NCBI GenBank assembly: GCA_026005175.1 | Contig: BPKO01000012.1 | Coordinates: 83,935 to 147,934, forward strand | Source: Candidatus Tectimicrobiota bacterium | GTDB taxonomy: Bacteria > Tectomicrobia > Entotheonellia > Entotheonellales > Entotheonellaceae | Reading direction: 5' to 3' | DNA: 64,000 nt | Shown here: one piece after another, positions 8,169-17,479 of the stretch | Position numbering within the stretch: position 1 is the stretch's first letter | How the letters are laid out: every line of letters begins with the position of its first letter | Notes under the pieces: model-generated | The model's input: only the letters and a program-made list of their open reading frames with translations | What the model was told of the DNA's origin: nothing | The model's database searches: none | Position numbers and translations under genes: made by a program

Positions 8169-9377
8169 TTAGAAGTCCTCTGCGGTCGTGGCATACACAG
8201 GACGCTTCTCCCCTTCCTTTTTGGCTTTGCCAGCCGCACCGCCGGCTACCTCGCGGTAGAGGGCAGCGTAGCGCGCCAGCATGCGCGGCAGGGTGAGGTG
8301 GGCAAGCACGTGCGCGTAGGCAGCCTGCACTTTTGCCTTGCGCCGGGAAGGCTCGCGCGCCACCTCAAGGAGGCGCGCCACCAAAGCACAGGGGTCGTCG
8401 GGAGGAAACAGAAAGCCGCGGCTGCCCGCGCCGAGCGCTTCGGCGTTGCCGGGAATGGCCGAAGCCACCACCGGCACCTGGGCGGCCATGGCTTCGAGCA
8501 CGGCGTTGGGCATGCCTTCGCCGTAAGCCGAGGGCAGCACCAGCACGTCGAAGCAGTTTAGGGCCTCGTTGACCTGCGAGGTGCGGCCGTGGAAGCGCAC
8601 CCGTGCCGCCACCCCGAGGGCTGCTGCCAGGCGCCGCAGCTCCTCTTCCAGCTCTCCTTCGCCCACCAGCGCCAGCTGCGCCTGGGGCAGCTGCGCCAGC
8701 AGCGCCGGCAGGGCACGGATGACCAGAGCAATATTCTTCACCGGCCGCAGGGAGGCCACGATGCCGATGACAAAGGCGTCTTGCCCATAGCCCCACTGCT
8801 GGCGCAGCGCCTGCCGCTGCGCGGCGGGCAGGCGGTAGAACTTCTGCGTGTCAACGCCGTTGGGAATGACCGCGATGGCCGCCGGGTCAAGCCGCAAGCA
8901 GCGAGCCAGAAGATGGCGAAAGTTCTCGGAGTTGGTCAGCAGCCGGTGCGTCAGCGGCCGCAGCAGGCGGCGGGCCAGCAGCTTGGCATGATCGTGGTGG
9001 TAGACATCGGCGGCAATATTGCCGTGGTCGCTGTAGATGACGCGCACGCCGCGCCACAGCCGTGCCACGGCGCAGCCCCACAGGTAGGTGGTGAAATTGC
9101 GGAAGTGTACGACGTCGGGGCGCACAGCAGCCAGGATGCGGGCAAACTTGGCCAGGTTCTCTAGGCGCAGCCCCGGCCGGCGTGCCATGCAATACACGGG
9201 CACGTCGTCGCGCACCTCGTGGCGCCGGGCGCCGTAGGCATCCAGGCACAGCACCGCCGAGGCAAACCGCTGGCGCGGCAGCCCGTTGACCACGTCGAGG
9301 ACGATTTTTTCCGTGCCGCCGTGGTTCAAGGCCAGCACCACGTGCAGGAGGCGAAGGCGGCGAGCCTGGCGGGACAC
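8169..9377 (-). CDS. GT4 glycosyltransferase
   Basis: This 402-residue GT-B protein opens with LLHVVLALNHGGTEKIVLDV, a glycine-rich acceptor loop. The N-terminal domain contains DVVHFRNFTTYLWG. The C-terminal donor domain has VIPNGVDTQKFY, FVIGIVASLRPVKN, LALVGEGELEEEL, VLPSAYGEGMPNAVLEAMA and PVVASAIPGN, including the E-x7-E type nucleotide-sugar motif. The opening resembles sugar transferases described with exosortase-linked exopolysaccharide loci, but no exosortase is present in the window. It lies two bases upstream of the AsnB-like gene. The sugar is not predictable. Confidence 0.88.
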   Translation of the reverse strand: MSRQARRLRLLHVVLALNHGGTEKIVLDVVNGLPRQRFASAVLCLDAYGARRHEVRDDVPVYCMARRPGLRLENLAKFARILAAVRPDVVHFRNFTTYLWGCAVARLWRGVRVIYSDHGNIAADVYHHDHAKLLARRLLRPLTHRLLTNSENFRHLLARCLRLDPAAIAVIPNGVDTQKFYRLPAAQRQALRQQWGYGQDAFVIGIVASLRPVKNIALVIRALPALLAQLPQAQLALVGEGELEEELRRLAAALGVAARVRFHGRTSQVNEALNCFDVLVLPSAYGEGMPNAVLEAMAAQVPVVASAIPGNAEALGAGSRGFLFPPDDPCALVARLLEVAREPSRRKAKVQAAYAHVLAHLTLPRMLARYAALYREVAGGAAGKAKKEGEKRPVYATTAEDF

Positions 9378-9386
9378 GGCCGTCTC

Positions 9387-10748
9387 CTAGAGCCGCAGGC
9401 CGATGTAGGTACAAACGGCAAACAGCAGGGTGCGCAGGCCCACTTGCAGCCACTGGGGGTAGCCAATGTAGCAGGCCGAGCCGCAGGTGGCCTCTGGCGC
9501 TGCCATGGCGGCAGCCCGCTCCTGCTCGGCGATGCGCCGGATCACCGCGCTCAAGGCGACAAAGGTGTACAGCTCGTAGTAGTACCCATAGTTACCAAAG
9601 AGGCCGGCAACGAGGTAGCCGATAAACCCAATGGTGATGGCCAGAAACAACTCGCGCAGCTCCGGATCCCCTCGCGCCAGGCGCAGCGCCCGGCGCAGGT
9701 CCTGAAAGCTCATGGCCATGAGCATGAGCCAGACGCTCAACCCCAGAAGTCCCGTTTCGGCGGCGATTTGCACAATGGTGTTGTGGGCATTGATGCGCTG
9801 GCGGAACCAGTCGCCGCCGGCGCGCCGCTTCTGTTCGGCGGTGGCGTACTTGCCAAAGCTGTTGGGAAACTCCCCTACCCCGACGCCCAGCAGCGGATTG
9901 GCCGTCAGCATGTTCCACCCCGCCCCCCAGGCGGCCAGGCGCTGGCCGCCTGTGCCCCCCTGCTCCAGGTCGAGGCGCACGGTGCTAAACCGCTGCCAGT
10001 GCACGTCAGAGACCCGCGACAGCACCGCCACCACCACCAGCGCTCCCAGCAAGAGGGTGCGCAGGCGCTCCTGGCGAAACGTCAGCAGCGCCGACAGCGC
10101 CAGCACCACCGCCAGGGCCAGGTAGCCGCCGCGCGAATTGGTGCCGGCCACGCCAAACAGGAGAATGGCAAAGTACCCCAGGCCTTCGAGCTGAAGCAGC
10201 TTCTTGGCCCCGGTAAAGGCCAGGAAGCAGGCAAAAGGCACCACCGACACCAGGAGGCCGGCAAAGTCATTGCGGTTCACCCACAAATAGGGAGCCTGGG
10301 TGTCGTGGTAACGCGCCACATAGGCCAGCGTCGCCCCGGCAATCACCAGTACCCAGGCAAAACACTTGAGCTTCTGGCGCGTGTCGATCAAGCTGACGAT
10401 CAGCAGCTGCAGAAATGTCGCCTTCCAGAAGAAATCCATATAGTAATGATCGAAAACCTCGAGGTTATTCGACAATCTCGAAAGACACATAATAAAGAAA
10501 AATATCAACATTAGCCATGTTTGTCTTGGTATATGTATTCTTTCTTTGTAATTCAAGATCATTGAAACGAGCACAAGGACTGAGGTAACAAACGGAATTC
10601 TTAGGGGTCTAAATTCCGAGAAAATGTTCGTGTAGTACAGCTCGGAGTAAAGGTAGAAATACACCAGGCCGATGTAAGGCCGGCCGAAGATCGTAACCAG
10701 CCAGACGACGGCGGTGGCGCTGAGAATGAGAATTTCTTGTTTGCCCAT
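9387..10748 (-). CDS. O-antigen ligase/polymerase family membrane protein (WaaL/Wzy-like)
   Basis: The 453-residue protein starts at ATG 10748 and is almost entirely hydrophobic, with about ten to twelve membrane segments. The large periplasmic loop and Wzy_C landmarks are VNRNDFAGLLVSVVPF, TNSRGGYLALAVV, NPLLGVGVGEFPNSFGKY and INAHNTIVQIAAETGLLGL. Such proteins polymerise repeat units or ligate finished chains to an acceptor in the periplasm; the two cannot be told apart by sequence alone. It is the only Wzy/WaaL-type protein seen in this locus, so polymerase is the more economical guess. The first third (about 10,430-10,660) is AT-rich, with codons such as ATA and AGA that are rare elsewhere here, which hints at foreign origin. 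Confidence 0.85.
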   Translation of the reverse strand: MGKQEILILSATAVVWLVTIFGRPYIGLVYFYLYSELYYTNIFSEFRPLRIPFVTSVLVLVSMILNYKERIHIPRQTWLMLIFFFIMCLSRLSNNLEVFDHYYMDFFWKATFLQLLIVSLIDTRQKLKCFAWVLVIAGATLAYVARYHDTQAPYLWVNRNDFAGLLVSVVPFACFLAFTGAKKLLQLEGLGYFAILLFGVAGTNSRGGYLALAVVLALSALLTFRQERLRTLLLGALVVVAVLSRVSDVHWQRFSTVRLDLEQGGTGGQRLAAWGAGWNMLTANPLLGVGVGEFPNSFGKYATAEQKRRAGGDWFRQRINAHNTIVQIAAETGLLGLSVWLMLMAMSFQDLRRALRLARGDPELRELFLAITIGFIGYLVAGLFGNYGYYYELYTFVALSAVIRRIAEQERAAAMAAPEATCGSACYIGYPQWLQVGLRTLLFAVCTYIGLRL

Positions 10749-10761
10749 GGTGGTGTCCCGT

Positions 10762-11805
10762 TTAAGCTGGCTTGCGGGCCGCAACGAGCATGGCGTCGCT
10801 CCGGTCGCAGAGGCGGGCCAGTGGGTAGAGGCTGCCCACCAGCGCCCAGCAGGCAACGCGCAGCCCCAGGCGCGGCAGCTTGCGCAGGGGATGGGCCGGC
10901 GCGCCGGCTGCTGCGTCTTTCCTGTGGGACGTGGCGGCCAGCGGGGGATGCGGCTTCGGGGAGCGCCGGTGCTTGATGGCCTCGATCACGGCGTTTTCGA
11001 GCTGCAAGGCGGTGTAGGGGGGATAAATGCCAAAGGTGCGCATCGCCACCGGCGGCAAGCCAGCCCGGTCAAGCAGCGCCCTCAGGGTATGCGGCGCGAA
11101 CTGGTACAGGTGCGCCGGTGGCGTGGGGTGTTCCCAGGCGCCGAGGGTGCGGCCTAGGAAGCGATAGGTGCAGCGGGGAAAGAGGCCCTCCACGTTTGGC
11201 GTGGTGATCACGCACAGGCCGCCGGGGCGCAGCACGCGGCGGACTTCGTGCAGGGTGGCCAGAGGTGCGGGCAAGTGTTCGATGGTGTCAAAGAGGGTGA
11301 CGACGTCGAAGGCCGCGTCGGGAAAGGCCAGGCGCGTGCCTTGCTGCAGCTGCACGCGCGGCCCGTACTGCCGCTGCAAAGCGGCGACAAAATGGGGGTT
11401 GACGTCGCTGCCGTAGGGCACCCAGCCCTGGCTGGCCGCCAAGGCCAGAAAGGCGCCGCGGGCGCAGCCCAAGTCAAAGACGTGGCGGGCCTGGGGCTGG
11501 TAGGCGCGGATGAAGGCCACGGCACGCTGGAATTTGCGCATTTTGTAGCGCTCGTGGCCAGGATGGACCGCCTCGCCGGCCACCGCCCCGTGTCCTTCTG
11601 GAGCGGCGTTGTAAAGCACGGCCAAGGCCTCAGCCTGGGGCCGCGGGTTGACGTAGACAAGGCGGCAGCGGCGGCAGCGCACCACGCGAAAGCCTTTTTT
11701 TGTCACCAGCAGCTCTTCGTCGCTCGCGTCGCAGAGCGCACAGAGAACGTGCTCGAGCGGCATCGCTTGCGCTGTGCGGCGGGCCATCAGGATTTCGTTT
11801 CCCAC
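10762..11805 (-). CDS. SAM-dependent methyltransferase with N-terminal zinc-ribbon
   Basis: The protein has 347 residues. A Cys pair (CALC) and a second pair (CRRC) in the first 50 residues form a small zinc-ribbon, as in many sugar C-methyltransferase-like proteins. The Rossmann domain follows with HVFDLGCARGAFLALAA (SAM motif I), VTLFDTIEHLPAPLATL and VLRPGGLCVITTPN. The C-terminal quarter is hydrophobic near AMLVAARKPA and may lie on the membrane. It sits between the ligase gene and a GT4 gene, so it probably methylates a sugar or a lipid-linked intermediate. The exact substrate is unknown. Confidence 0.82.
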   Translation of the reverse strand: MGNEILMARRTAQAMPLEHVLCALCDASDEELLVTKKGFRVVRCRRCRLVYVNPRPQAEALAVLYNAAPEGHGAVAGEAVHPGHERYKMRKFQRAVAFIRAYQPQARHVFDLGCARGAFLALAASQGWVPYGSDVNPHFVAALQRQYGPRVQLQQGTRLAFPDAAFDVVTLFDTIEHLPAPLATLHEVRRVLRPGGLCVITTPNVEGLFPRCTYRFLGRTLGAWEHPTPPAHLYQFAPHTLRALLDRAGLPPVAMRTFGIYPPYTALQLENAVIEAIKHRRSPKPHPPLAATSHRKDAAAGAPAHPLRKLPRLGLRVACWALVGSLYPLARLCDRSDAMLVAARKPA

Positions 11806-11820
11806 GCTTTTCTCCTTTCC

Positions 11821-13020
11821 TCAGCGGCTGGCGGTGGCCACGCACCGCCGGTAGACTTCGACCACCTGCCGGGCGTACCCGGCCGTGCTGTGGGGAAGGG
11901 CGTACTGGCGGATGGTGGCCGCGTCCCACTGCCGCGCCAGAGCCCTCTGCAGCGCCGCGGCCAGGGCTGCCACGTCGCCTGGCGGCACCATTTCGCCCAG
12001 GGCTGGCGCGCAGAGCATCTCCGGAATCCCCCCGACGCGGCTGGCCACCACCGGGCGGCCGCAGGCCATGGCCTCGTAAATCACGTTGGGGCGCCCCTCG
12101 CTATAGCTGGGCAGGCAAAGCACGTCGCTGGCACCCAGCCACAGGGGCACCTCGGCATGCGGCACGTGAGGGCACCACTGCGCGCGCCCATCCAGGGACA
12201 GCGCCCGCAATCGCCGGCAGACCTCGCGCTGCTGCGCGCCGCGGCCGATCAGCACGAGCCGCACTTCGCGCTGCGGCGCCGCGTCGCACACGGCGCGAAA
12301 CGCGCGCAGGAGGTCAAGCACACCCTTGCCTGCTTCCAGGGCGCCCACGTATAGCACCACCTGCGCACTGGCCGGCAGGCCCAGGCGCTGGCGGGCGAGG
12401 GCCTGAGGCAGCGGGCGAAAGCGGGCCAGGTCGACGCCGTTGGGAATGACGCTGACGTTGGCGGGTGCAGCGCCCAGGGCAACGGCTTTGCGCCTAAGGT
12501 CCTCACTGACGGCGATCACGTGGGCCACGGCCCGCAGGGTGTAGCGGATCGCTTGCCGCAATATGGGGTCCTTGGGAAAGCGGTTGAGGTCCGAGCCGCG
12601 CACCGTCAGCACCACCGGGCGGCGCCACTGCCGGCCCAGCAGCGCCACGGCCAGTCCTGCCGGATAGGCAAAGTGCACGTGGAGCACGTCGCAGCGCGCC
12701 GCCCACTGCTGCCGGCGCGCTGCGCGCCGCAGGGCGGCCAGGTACGACAGCCAGTTGAGGTAGACGCTCAGCTTGGGCACCGCAGCGTACGTGCAGTGGT
12801 ATACCGGCGTGCCGTGCCAGCGCGCCACGGCAGTACGGGCGCGCTTTAGCAGCGGGCGCGGCTTGGGAGAGACCACGGCAACGAGGCGGCAGTAGCGCCG
12901 CAGCTGCCGCAGCTGCTCGCGGACGAAAATGCCGCTGGTCGGCTCTGCCGCCGTAGGAAACAGCGACGACACCACCAGCACCCGCGGCGTGGCGGCGCGG
13001 GCCACCGCAGGCGGCGTCAC
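11821..13020 (-). CDS. GT4 glycosyltransferase
   Basis: The start is GTG 13020, overlapping the upstream TGA as GTGA; this gives 399 residues. The GT-B fold is shown by RVLVVSSLFPTAAEPTSGIF, DVLHVHFAYPAGLAVALLG, VVLTVRGSDLNRFP, VIPNGVDLARFRPL, VLYVGALEAGKGVLDLLRAF, VLIGRGAQ, CLPSYSEGRPNVIYEAMACG and PVVASRVGGIPE. The E-G-x-P-N-x3-E-A region is the classic GT4 donor-phosphate site. It follows a deacetylase gene and precedes a methyltransferase gene in the same operon. Confidence 0.9.
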   Translation of the reverse strand: MTPPAVARAATPRVLVVSSLFPTAAEPTSGIFVREQLRQLRRYCRLVAVVSPKPRPLLKRARTAVARWHGTPVYHCTYAAVPKLSVYLNWLSYLAALRRAARRQQWAARCDVLHVHFAYPAGLAVALLGRQWRRPVVLTVRGSDLNRFPKDPILRQAIRYTLRAVAHVIAVSEDLRRKAVALGAAPANVSVIPNGVDLARFRPLPQALARQRLGLPASAQVVLYVGALEAGKGVLDLLRAFRAVCDAAPQREVRLVLIGRGAQQREVCRRLRALSLDGRAQWCPHVPHAEVPLWLGASDVLCLPSYSEGRPNVIYEAMACGRPVVASRVGGIPEMLCAPALGEMVPPGDVAALAAALQRALARQWDAATIRQYALPHSTAGYARQVVEVYRRCVATASR

Positions 13021-14060
13021 AGCAGTCGCCACAACAGCCACCCGAGCAGGCCAAGGCCCGCCGTGCCGGCAGCGCTGCTGCCGGCCAGCAGCAGGTTCCC
13101 CTTGCCGCGGTTGTAGTAGCGGCAAGCACGCACCAGCGAGCGGGCCAGGGTTGACACCGGCAGCACCTCGGTCGGCGTTGCAAACGCCTGCGGCGCCTGC
13201 TGGTAAAGGCGGTACCAGGCCGCCACCGTCAGCACCTCGACGTCGGGCTGCTCGGCAAGAAAGCGCAGGAAACGAGCAAACTTGCGCACCTCCGCGGGGA
13301 TGGGGGTAAACACGCTGCGGTCCTTGCTGCGCTTGAGAAAGCTGAAGCTGTGCATGAGCAGCGTCACCACGGGCAGGCCGGTGGCGCGGGCGGCGCGTAC
13401 CACGAAGCGCAGCTCGCTCAGGGTGTTGGCGTTGATGTCAAAGGGTTTGGTGGGCATGAAGCGTCCCAGCTTAAACTGCGCGAACTGCGTCACCGGCAGC
13501 TCCACGATGCCCTCGGGGGTGAGCTGCACGCCGTTGCGCCATACCTTGTGGGGATCGAGGCGGCAGTAAGGCGAGCCGATATGCGAGCTGTCCACGGGAA
13601 TGCCGACGCTTTTGAGCGCCCGCAGGGTGTGATGATCGGCGCCAAAGCCGCCAGCGCGGTGGGCCAGCGGCGGCCGCCCCACCCAGGCCTGCAGCAGGCG
13701 TTTGCCGTAGTCGAGCAGTTCGACTTGCTGCTCAAGGGGATGCTGCCACATGAAGCGGGCGTTGGTCACCCACTTGGGGTGGGTGTGTAGCTGCACATCG
13801 TGGCCGCGGCGGGCAATCAGCTCGCAAGCTTGCCGCATGCCCGCCTCCCCGAGCACGCGGGCTTCAAAGGGGCTGACGAAGAAGGTGGCGCGATAGCCGT
13901 ACTGCTCGCAGAGGTCCATGATGAGCGGGATGCCGTAGCAGCGGCCGCCGACTTCGCCGTAGACCATCTTGGAGAGGGGAATGACGCGGCCGTTACGGAA
14001 GTCAGCTTCCGTGTCGATGGTAAGAAGAACGTAGAGCTTGCTCACGAGACGCTCCTTCAT
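13017..14060 (-). CDS. Polysaccharide deacetylase-like protein with C-terminal membrane anchor
   Basis: The protein has 347 residues. It starts VSKLYVLLTIDTEADFRNG after MKERL, and carries QLHTHPKWV and LAHRAGGFGADHHTLRAL. This is the NodB-fold variant in which TIDTEAD replaces TFDDG; relatives occur in O-antigen loci (WbmS type). The C-terminal 25 residues (GTAGLGLLGWLLWRLL) form a single membrane helix, so the enzyme is probably tethered to the inner membrane. It is the second of three deacetylase-type genes in the locus. It probably removes an acetyl group from an acetamido sugar, which is a family-level inference. Confidence 0.82.
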   Translation of the reverse strand: MKERLVSKLYVLLTIDTEADFRNGRVIPLSKMVYGEVGGRCYGIPLIMDLCEQYGYRATFFVSPFEARVLGEAGMRQACELIARRGHDVQLHTHPKWVTNARFMWQHPLEQQVELLDYGKRLLQAWVGRPPLAHRAGGFGADHHTLRALKSVGIPVDSSHIGSPYCRLDPHKVWRNGVQLTPEGIVELPVTQFAQFKLGRFMPTKPFDINANTLSELRFVVRAARATGLPVVTLLMHSFSFLKRSKDRSVFTPIPAEVRKFARFLRFLAEQPDVEVLTVAAWYRLYQQAPQAFATPTEVLPVSTLARSLVRACRYYNRGKGNLLLAGSSAAGTAGLGLLGWLLWRLL

Positions 14061-14075
14061 GTCCCGCCACGGGCG

Positions 14076-15131
14076 CTAGGCGTGGGGCTTGTGCACGAGC
14101 ACCTGGTAATCGGTGATGACGTAAAACGCCACGCGGTTGGCAAGCGGCAGGAGCCAGGGACAGGCTTTAATCAAGCGCGCCTTGCGCGAGGTGGCGGGCA
14201 GGCGCGGGTCGAAAAGCGGGCCGCTGATGGCGTAGTGCGTGCCGCAGACCCGGCGCAGCAGGCGGCTGAGCTCCCAGTACGACAGCAAGCGGACACTGGT
14301 GTAGCGCACCCCGCGCCGGCGCCGCACGTAAGCGTCCATGTAGCGGCGCGGCAGAAAGCCGACGAACCACACCTGCACGTGCGGCTCCGGACCAAAGAGG
14401 TTATAGCGGTTAGGGGAGTTGAAGTAGCCAAAGCCGCCGGGGCGCAGCACCCGGTACAGCTGGCGCACGAACGCTTCCTGCCCGTCCACGACGTGCTCGA
14501 TGACGTCGGTGGCATTAACCAGCTCGAACGTCGCCTGGGCAAAGGGCAGGCAAGTGGCATCGGCACACACCAGGCCCAGGTGGGCAATGCCGCGCTCTTC
14601 GAAGAACTTTTTGCCCACCAGCAGGTCCAGCAGCGAGATGTCCACTCCTACCCCGCGGGCGCAGCCGGCCATCAGCCACGGCAGGCTGGTGCCGGTGCCG
14701 CAGCCGATGTCAAGCCAGCGGGCCCCGGGGGGGACCTGCCGCCCCTGGTGGGCCAGCACGCGTTCGATGCGCAGGCGCCGGCCGTGGCCCTTCTCGACGT
14801 ATTGCAGCTCGTGCCGCAGGTGCAGCTGCCAGAGGGGTTCGGGGAGCTGTCCCTTAGAGAACGAAAAGCGCAGGCGCAGCAGCTCCTCGAAGCTGGCATG
14901 CGGGAAGGCGTCCAGGAGTACCGCCAGGCGTTCGCGCTCCGTGGCACTGACGCGAAAGCCGCGCCGGGCGGCGCGAAAATCCGGGATGCCCTGGTAAACG
15001 GGGTAGTCGCTCCCGCAACCCCGGCAGCGGATGTGGGTGGCCGACTGCCAGCGCAGGGACTGCTGGCACGCTGGGCACCGCAGGCCCCAGTCCACAACGG
15101 CGCGGTTCGCTTCCAGGCTGAACTCGATCAT
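14076..15131 (-). CDS. SAM-dependent methyltransferase with zinc-ribbon
   Basis: The 351-residue protein starts at ATG 15131, overlapping the upstream stop as ATGA. Residues 18-40 hold LRCPACQQSL and CRGCGSDYPV, a Trm112-like zinc-ribbon. The methyltransferase core is WLDIGCGTGTSLPWL, VGVDISLLDLLVGKK, VNATDVIEHVVDGQEAF and VLRPGGFGYFNSPNRYNLFG. The neighbours are a GT4 gene and the membrane-anchored deacetylase. It most likely methylates a sugar of the glycan or a lipid-linked precursor. It is one of three methyltransferases in the locus (with 10,762 and 44,200). Confidence 0.85.
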   Translation of the reverse strand: MIEFSLEANRAVVDWGLRCPACQQSLRWQSATHIRCRGCGSDYPVYQGIPDFRAARRGFRVSATERERLAVLLDAFPHASFEELLRLRFSFSKGQLPEPLWQLHLRHELQYVEKGHGRRLRIERVLAHQGRQVPPGARWLDIGCGTGTSLPWLMAGCARGVGVDISLLDLLVGKKFFEERGIAHLGLVCADATCLPFAQATFELVNATDVIEHVVDGQEAFVRQLYRVLRPGGFGYFNSPNRYNLFGPEPHVQVWFVGFLPRRYMDAYVRRRRGVRYTSVRLLSYWELSRLLRRVCGTHYAISGPLFDPRLPATSRKARLIKACPWLLPLANRVAFYVITDYQVLVHKPHA

Positions 15132-16294
15132 ACCAACGCCCTCCAGGCGGCCGGGGACGGGTCAGGAATCAGGGCCAGAAACTTCTCCACCGCTTGCTGC
15201 CAGGAAAAGCGTGCCACCGAGGGGCGGGCCCGGCGCTTGAGCCGCTCGTAGAGCGCCTCGTCTTGCAGGAGGCGAAGCAGCGCTTCCGCCAGCGCCTCGG
15301 GGTCGCCTGGGGGCACCAGCAGCCCGTTGTCGCCGTCGCGCACGGTTTCGACAAGGCCCGAGATGCGCGTCGCCACCACCGGTGTGCCGCTGGCCAGCGC
15401 TTCCAGGGGCACGATGGCATGGCCCTCGCTCAGCGAGGGCAGCACCACCACGTCGGCCTGCGCATAATGGGCACGCAGCTGCGCGTGGGGCAGCCGCCCC
15501 AGCAGCCGCAGGTGGTCGGCAACGCCCAGCTCGCGCGCCAGCCGCAGCACCGCCTCTCCTTCCGGACTTTGGGCCTCGGCGCCGATCATGACGCACACCG
15601 CCTGCGGCAGGGCGCGCACCACCTGCGGCAAAGCGCGCAGGAGGGACTCGATGCCCTTTTCGCGGGCAAAGCGGCCGACAAAGAGGATCTGCCTCTCTTC
15701 CCTGGCGGGCGCTTTCGCCTCGGCCTCAGGCCATGCCTCCAGGTCCAAGGCGTTGGGAAAGAGCAGCAGCCGGTGCGCTTCGGCGCCAAGGCGTGCGAGT
15801 CCCTCGCGGATTTCCTGGCTGATACAGCCGACGCGCCAGGCGTGCCTGGCAATGAAACGGGCGCTCATTTTGTAGATCAAGGTCTGGGACTTGCGGTAGG
15901 CGATCGCACGCCACGGGTTGTATATCCACCCGTGCAGGAAGGGCACCACCGGGACGCGGCAGCGTCTTTCGAACGCATAGGCCCCAAAGTAGGCCTGGGA
16001 ATCGTGCACCTGGACGATGTCGATGCGGTGCCGGCGGTGCCATGCCGACAGCTGCCGCCACAGCCGCGCTGCAAACACAAAGCCACCCAGGTCGAAGCGG
16101 CGCCACCGCGGCGCGGGCACGCGCACAAAAGCCACCGGCGCCGCAGCGGTAGGCTCAACGTCGCTGGCAAAGACGGTCACCCGCGCGCCGTACTTGGCCA
16201 GGGCCTCCACCCAGTTGCGCACGGCGACGGGGATCCCGCCGTCGTGCCAGAAGTAGCGATTGACCACCGCCACGTGCGGGCAAGAAGTCGCCAT
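15128..16294 (-). CDS. GT4 glycosyltransferase
   Basis: This 388-residue GT-B enzyme opens with VAVVNRYFWHDGGIPVAV. Further landmarks are DIVQVHDSQAYFG, VVPFLHGWIYNPW, LLFPNALDLEAWP, ILFVGRFAREKGIESLLRAL, DVVVLPSLSEGHAIVPLEAL and TPVVATRISG. The donor-site E-G-H-A-I-V-P-L-E motif fits GT4. It lies 3 bases after the preceding GT4 gene and overlaps the following methyltransferase gene by four bases, so the three are co-translated. Confidence 0.9.
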   Translation of the reverse strand: MATSCPHVAVVNRYFWHDGGIPVAVRNWVEALAKYGARVTVFASDVEPTAAAPVAFVRVPAPRWRRFDLGGFVFAARLWRQLSAWHRRHRIDIVQVHDSQAYFGAYAFERRCRVPVVPFLHGWIYNPWRAIAYRKSQTLIYKMSARFIARHAWRVGCISQEIREGLARLGAEAHRLLLFPNALDLEAWPEAEAKAPAREERQILFVGRFAREKGIESLLRALPQVVRALPQAVCVMIGAEAQSPEGEAVLRLARELGVADHLRLLGRLPHAQLRAHYAQADVVVLPSLSEGHAIVPLEALASGTPVVATRISGLVETVRDGDNGLLVPPGDPEALAEALLRLLQDEALYERLKRRARPSVARFSWQQAVEKFLALIPDPSPAAWRALV

Positions 16295-16297
16295 CCC

Positions 16298-17479
16298 TCA
16301 TGCCCCATAGCGAAGGCGGTCGGCCAGCAGGCCGGCCCAGCGCACCACATATCGAGCATACCCCGGAAGCGATGCCGTGCCGGCCGCCCGGGCGACGAGG
16401 TCCCCCAAAGGCTGCAAGGTGCGCTCCCAGGTGAAGCGCTGCCGGACGTGCGCGCAGGCCGCAGCTCCCATGCGCTGGAGCCGCAGCGGCTCGGCCAGCA
16501 AGTCACAGAGGCACTTGGCCAGCGCCTCCGGATCGTCCGGCGGACACACGCGTCCCGTCACCCCATCGATGACCGTTTCAGGCAGCCCGCCGTTGTGGGT
16601 GACAACCACCGGACAGCCGCAGGCCTGCGCCTCGAGCGACACCATGCCAAAGCCCTCAAAACACCGCCGTGCCGAAGACGGCACCACGGCAAGCGCCGCC
16701 TGCGAAAACTCCCGTGCCAGTTCCGCCTGTGACAGGCTGCCCCGAAACTGCACCGAGCCATCACCGGGCAGCAACGCAGGATCGGGCCGGTATGCGGTGC
16801 GGCCGTACAGCTCGGCGGCGCCGCATATGACAAGCTCTGCATCGGCAAAGTGGGCTTTGACTTGCCCGAACGCCTGCAGCAGGGTATCGATGCCTTTGAG
16901 CGGCACGAGCGCCCCAGCAAACACCAAGCGGCGCTTCTGCCGTGGCACCGGGTGGGGATAAAACACCCGGGTGTCAACGCCGTTGTGCACCACATGCAGC
17001 TTTTCGGCGCGGACCCCCTGGCTGCGGAGCAGTGCAGCCAGGGCGTTTGACACGCACAGCACGGCGTCGGCAAAGGCGTTCATGCGCCAGATTCGCTGCC
17101 GCGCCACGGCTTCTTCAGGGGTTGCCATGGGCCCGATGTGGACGCTGAGCAATCGCAGGCGCAGCCGCGGCAACCAATACGTCAGCATGAGCACTTTGGG
17201 ACTGGCCACCACCAGGGCGACGTCCCAGCAGGGGTGCTGACGAAAAAACGCCCGCAGTGCCGCGGGACTGTCGCAATGCACGTACTGTACCCCTTGGTAC
17301 GGGCCAGGCGGACAGGCAAGGCGAGCGACAACGGTCACGCTGTGGCCATGCTGCTGCAAGTACGTGGCATGGGCCACGGTGACCCGCCCGGTACCGGCCA
17401 TGATGCCGCCAGGATGAAGGGGCGCGGTGCTGGCCACATCGAGAATCAGGACGCGTTGCCCAAGGGACTCAGAAGACAC
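16298..17479 (-). CDS. GT4 glycosyltransferase
   Basis: The start is GTG 17479, within the last codons of the PIG-L gene; this gives 393 residues beginning VSSESLGQRVLILDV. The glycine-rich loop LHPGGIMAGTGRV and LLSVHIGPMATPEE belong to the acceptor domain. VVHNGVDTRVFYPHP, LVFAGALVPLKGIDTLLQAF, LVICGAAELYG and ARRCFEGFGMVSLEAQACGC form the donor domain. E-G-F-G-M-V-S-L-E is the expected GT4 motif. The gene shares 11 bases with the deacetylase gene before it, which suggests linked translation. Confidence 0.88.
   Translation of the reverse strand: MSSESLGQRVLILDVASTAPLHPGGIMAGTGRVTVAHATYLQQHGHSVTVVARLACPPGPYQGVQYVHCDSPAALRAFFRQHPCWDVALVVASPKVLMLTYWLPRLRLRLLSVHIGPMATPEEAVARQRIWRMNAFADAVLCVSNALAALLRSQGVRAEKLHVVHNGVDTRVFYPHPVPRQKRRLVFAGALVPLKGIDTLLQAFGQVKAHFADAELVICGAAELYGRTAYRPDPALLPGDGSVQFRGSLSQAELAREFSQAALAVVPSSARRCFEGFGMVSLEAQACGCPVVVTHNGGLPETVIDGVTGRVCPPDDPEALAKCLCDLLAEPLRLQRMGAAACAHVRQRFTWERTLQPLGDLVARAAGTASLPGYARYVVRWAGLLADRLRYGA

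Noticed and set aside
9219-10514. Long plus-strand open frame of about 430 codons opposite the ligase gene
   Set aside because: It runs exactly against clear GT4 and ligase genes and shows only low-complexity Gln/His/Arg-rich sequence.
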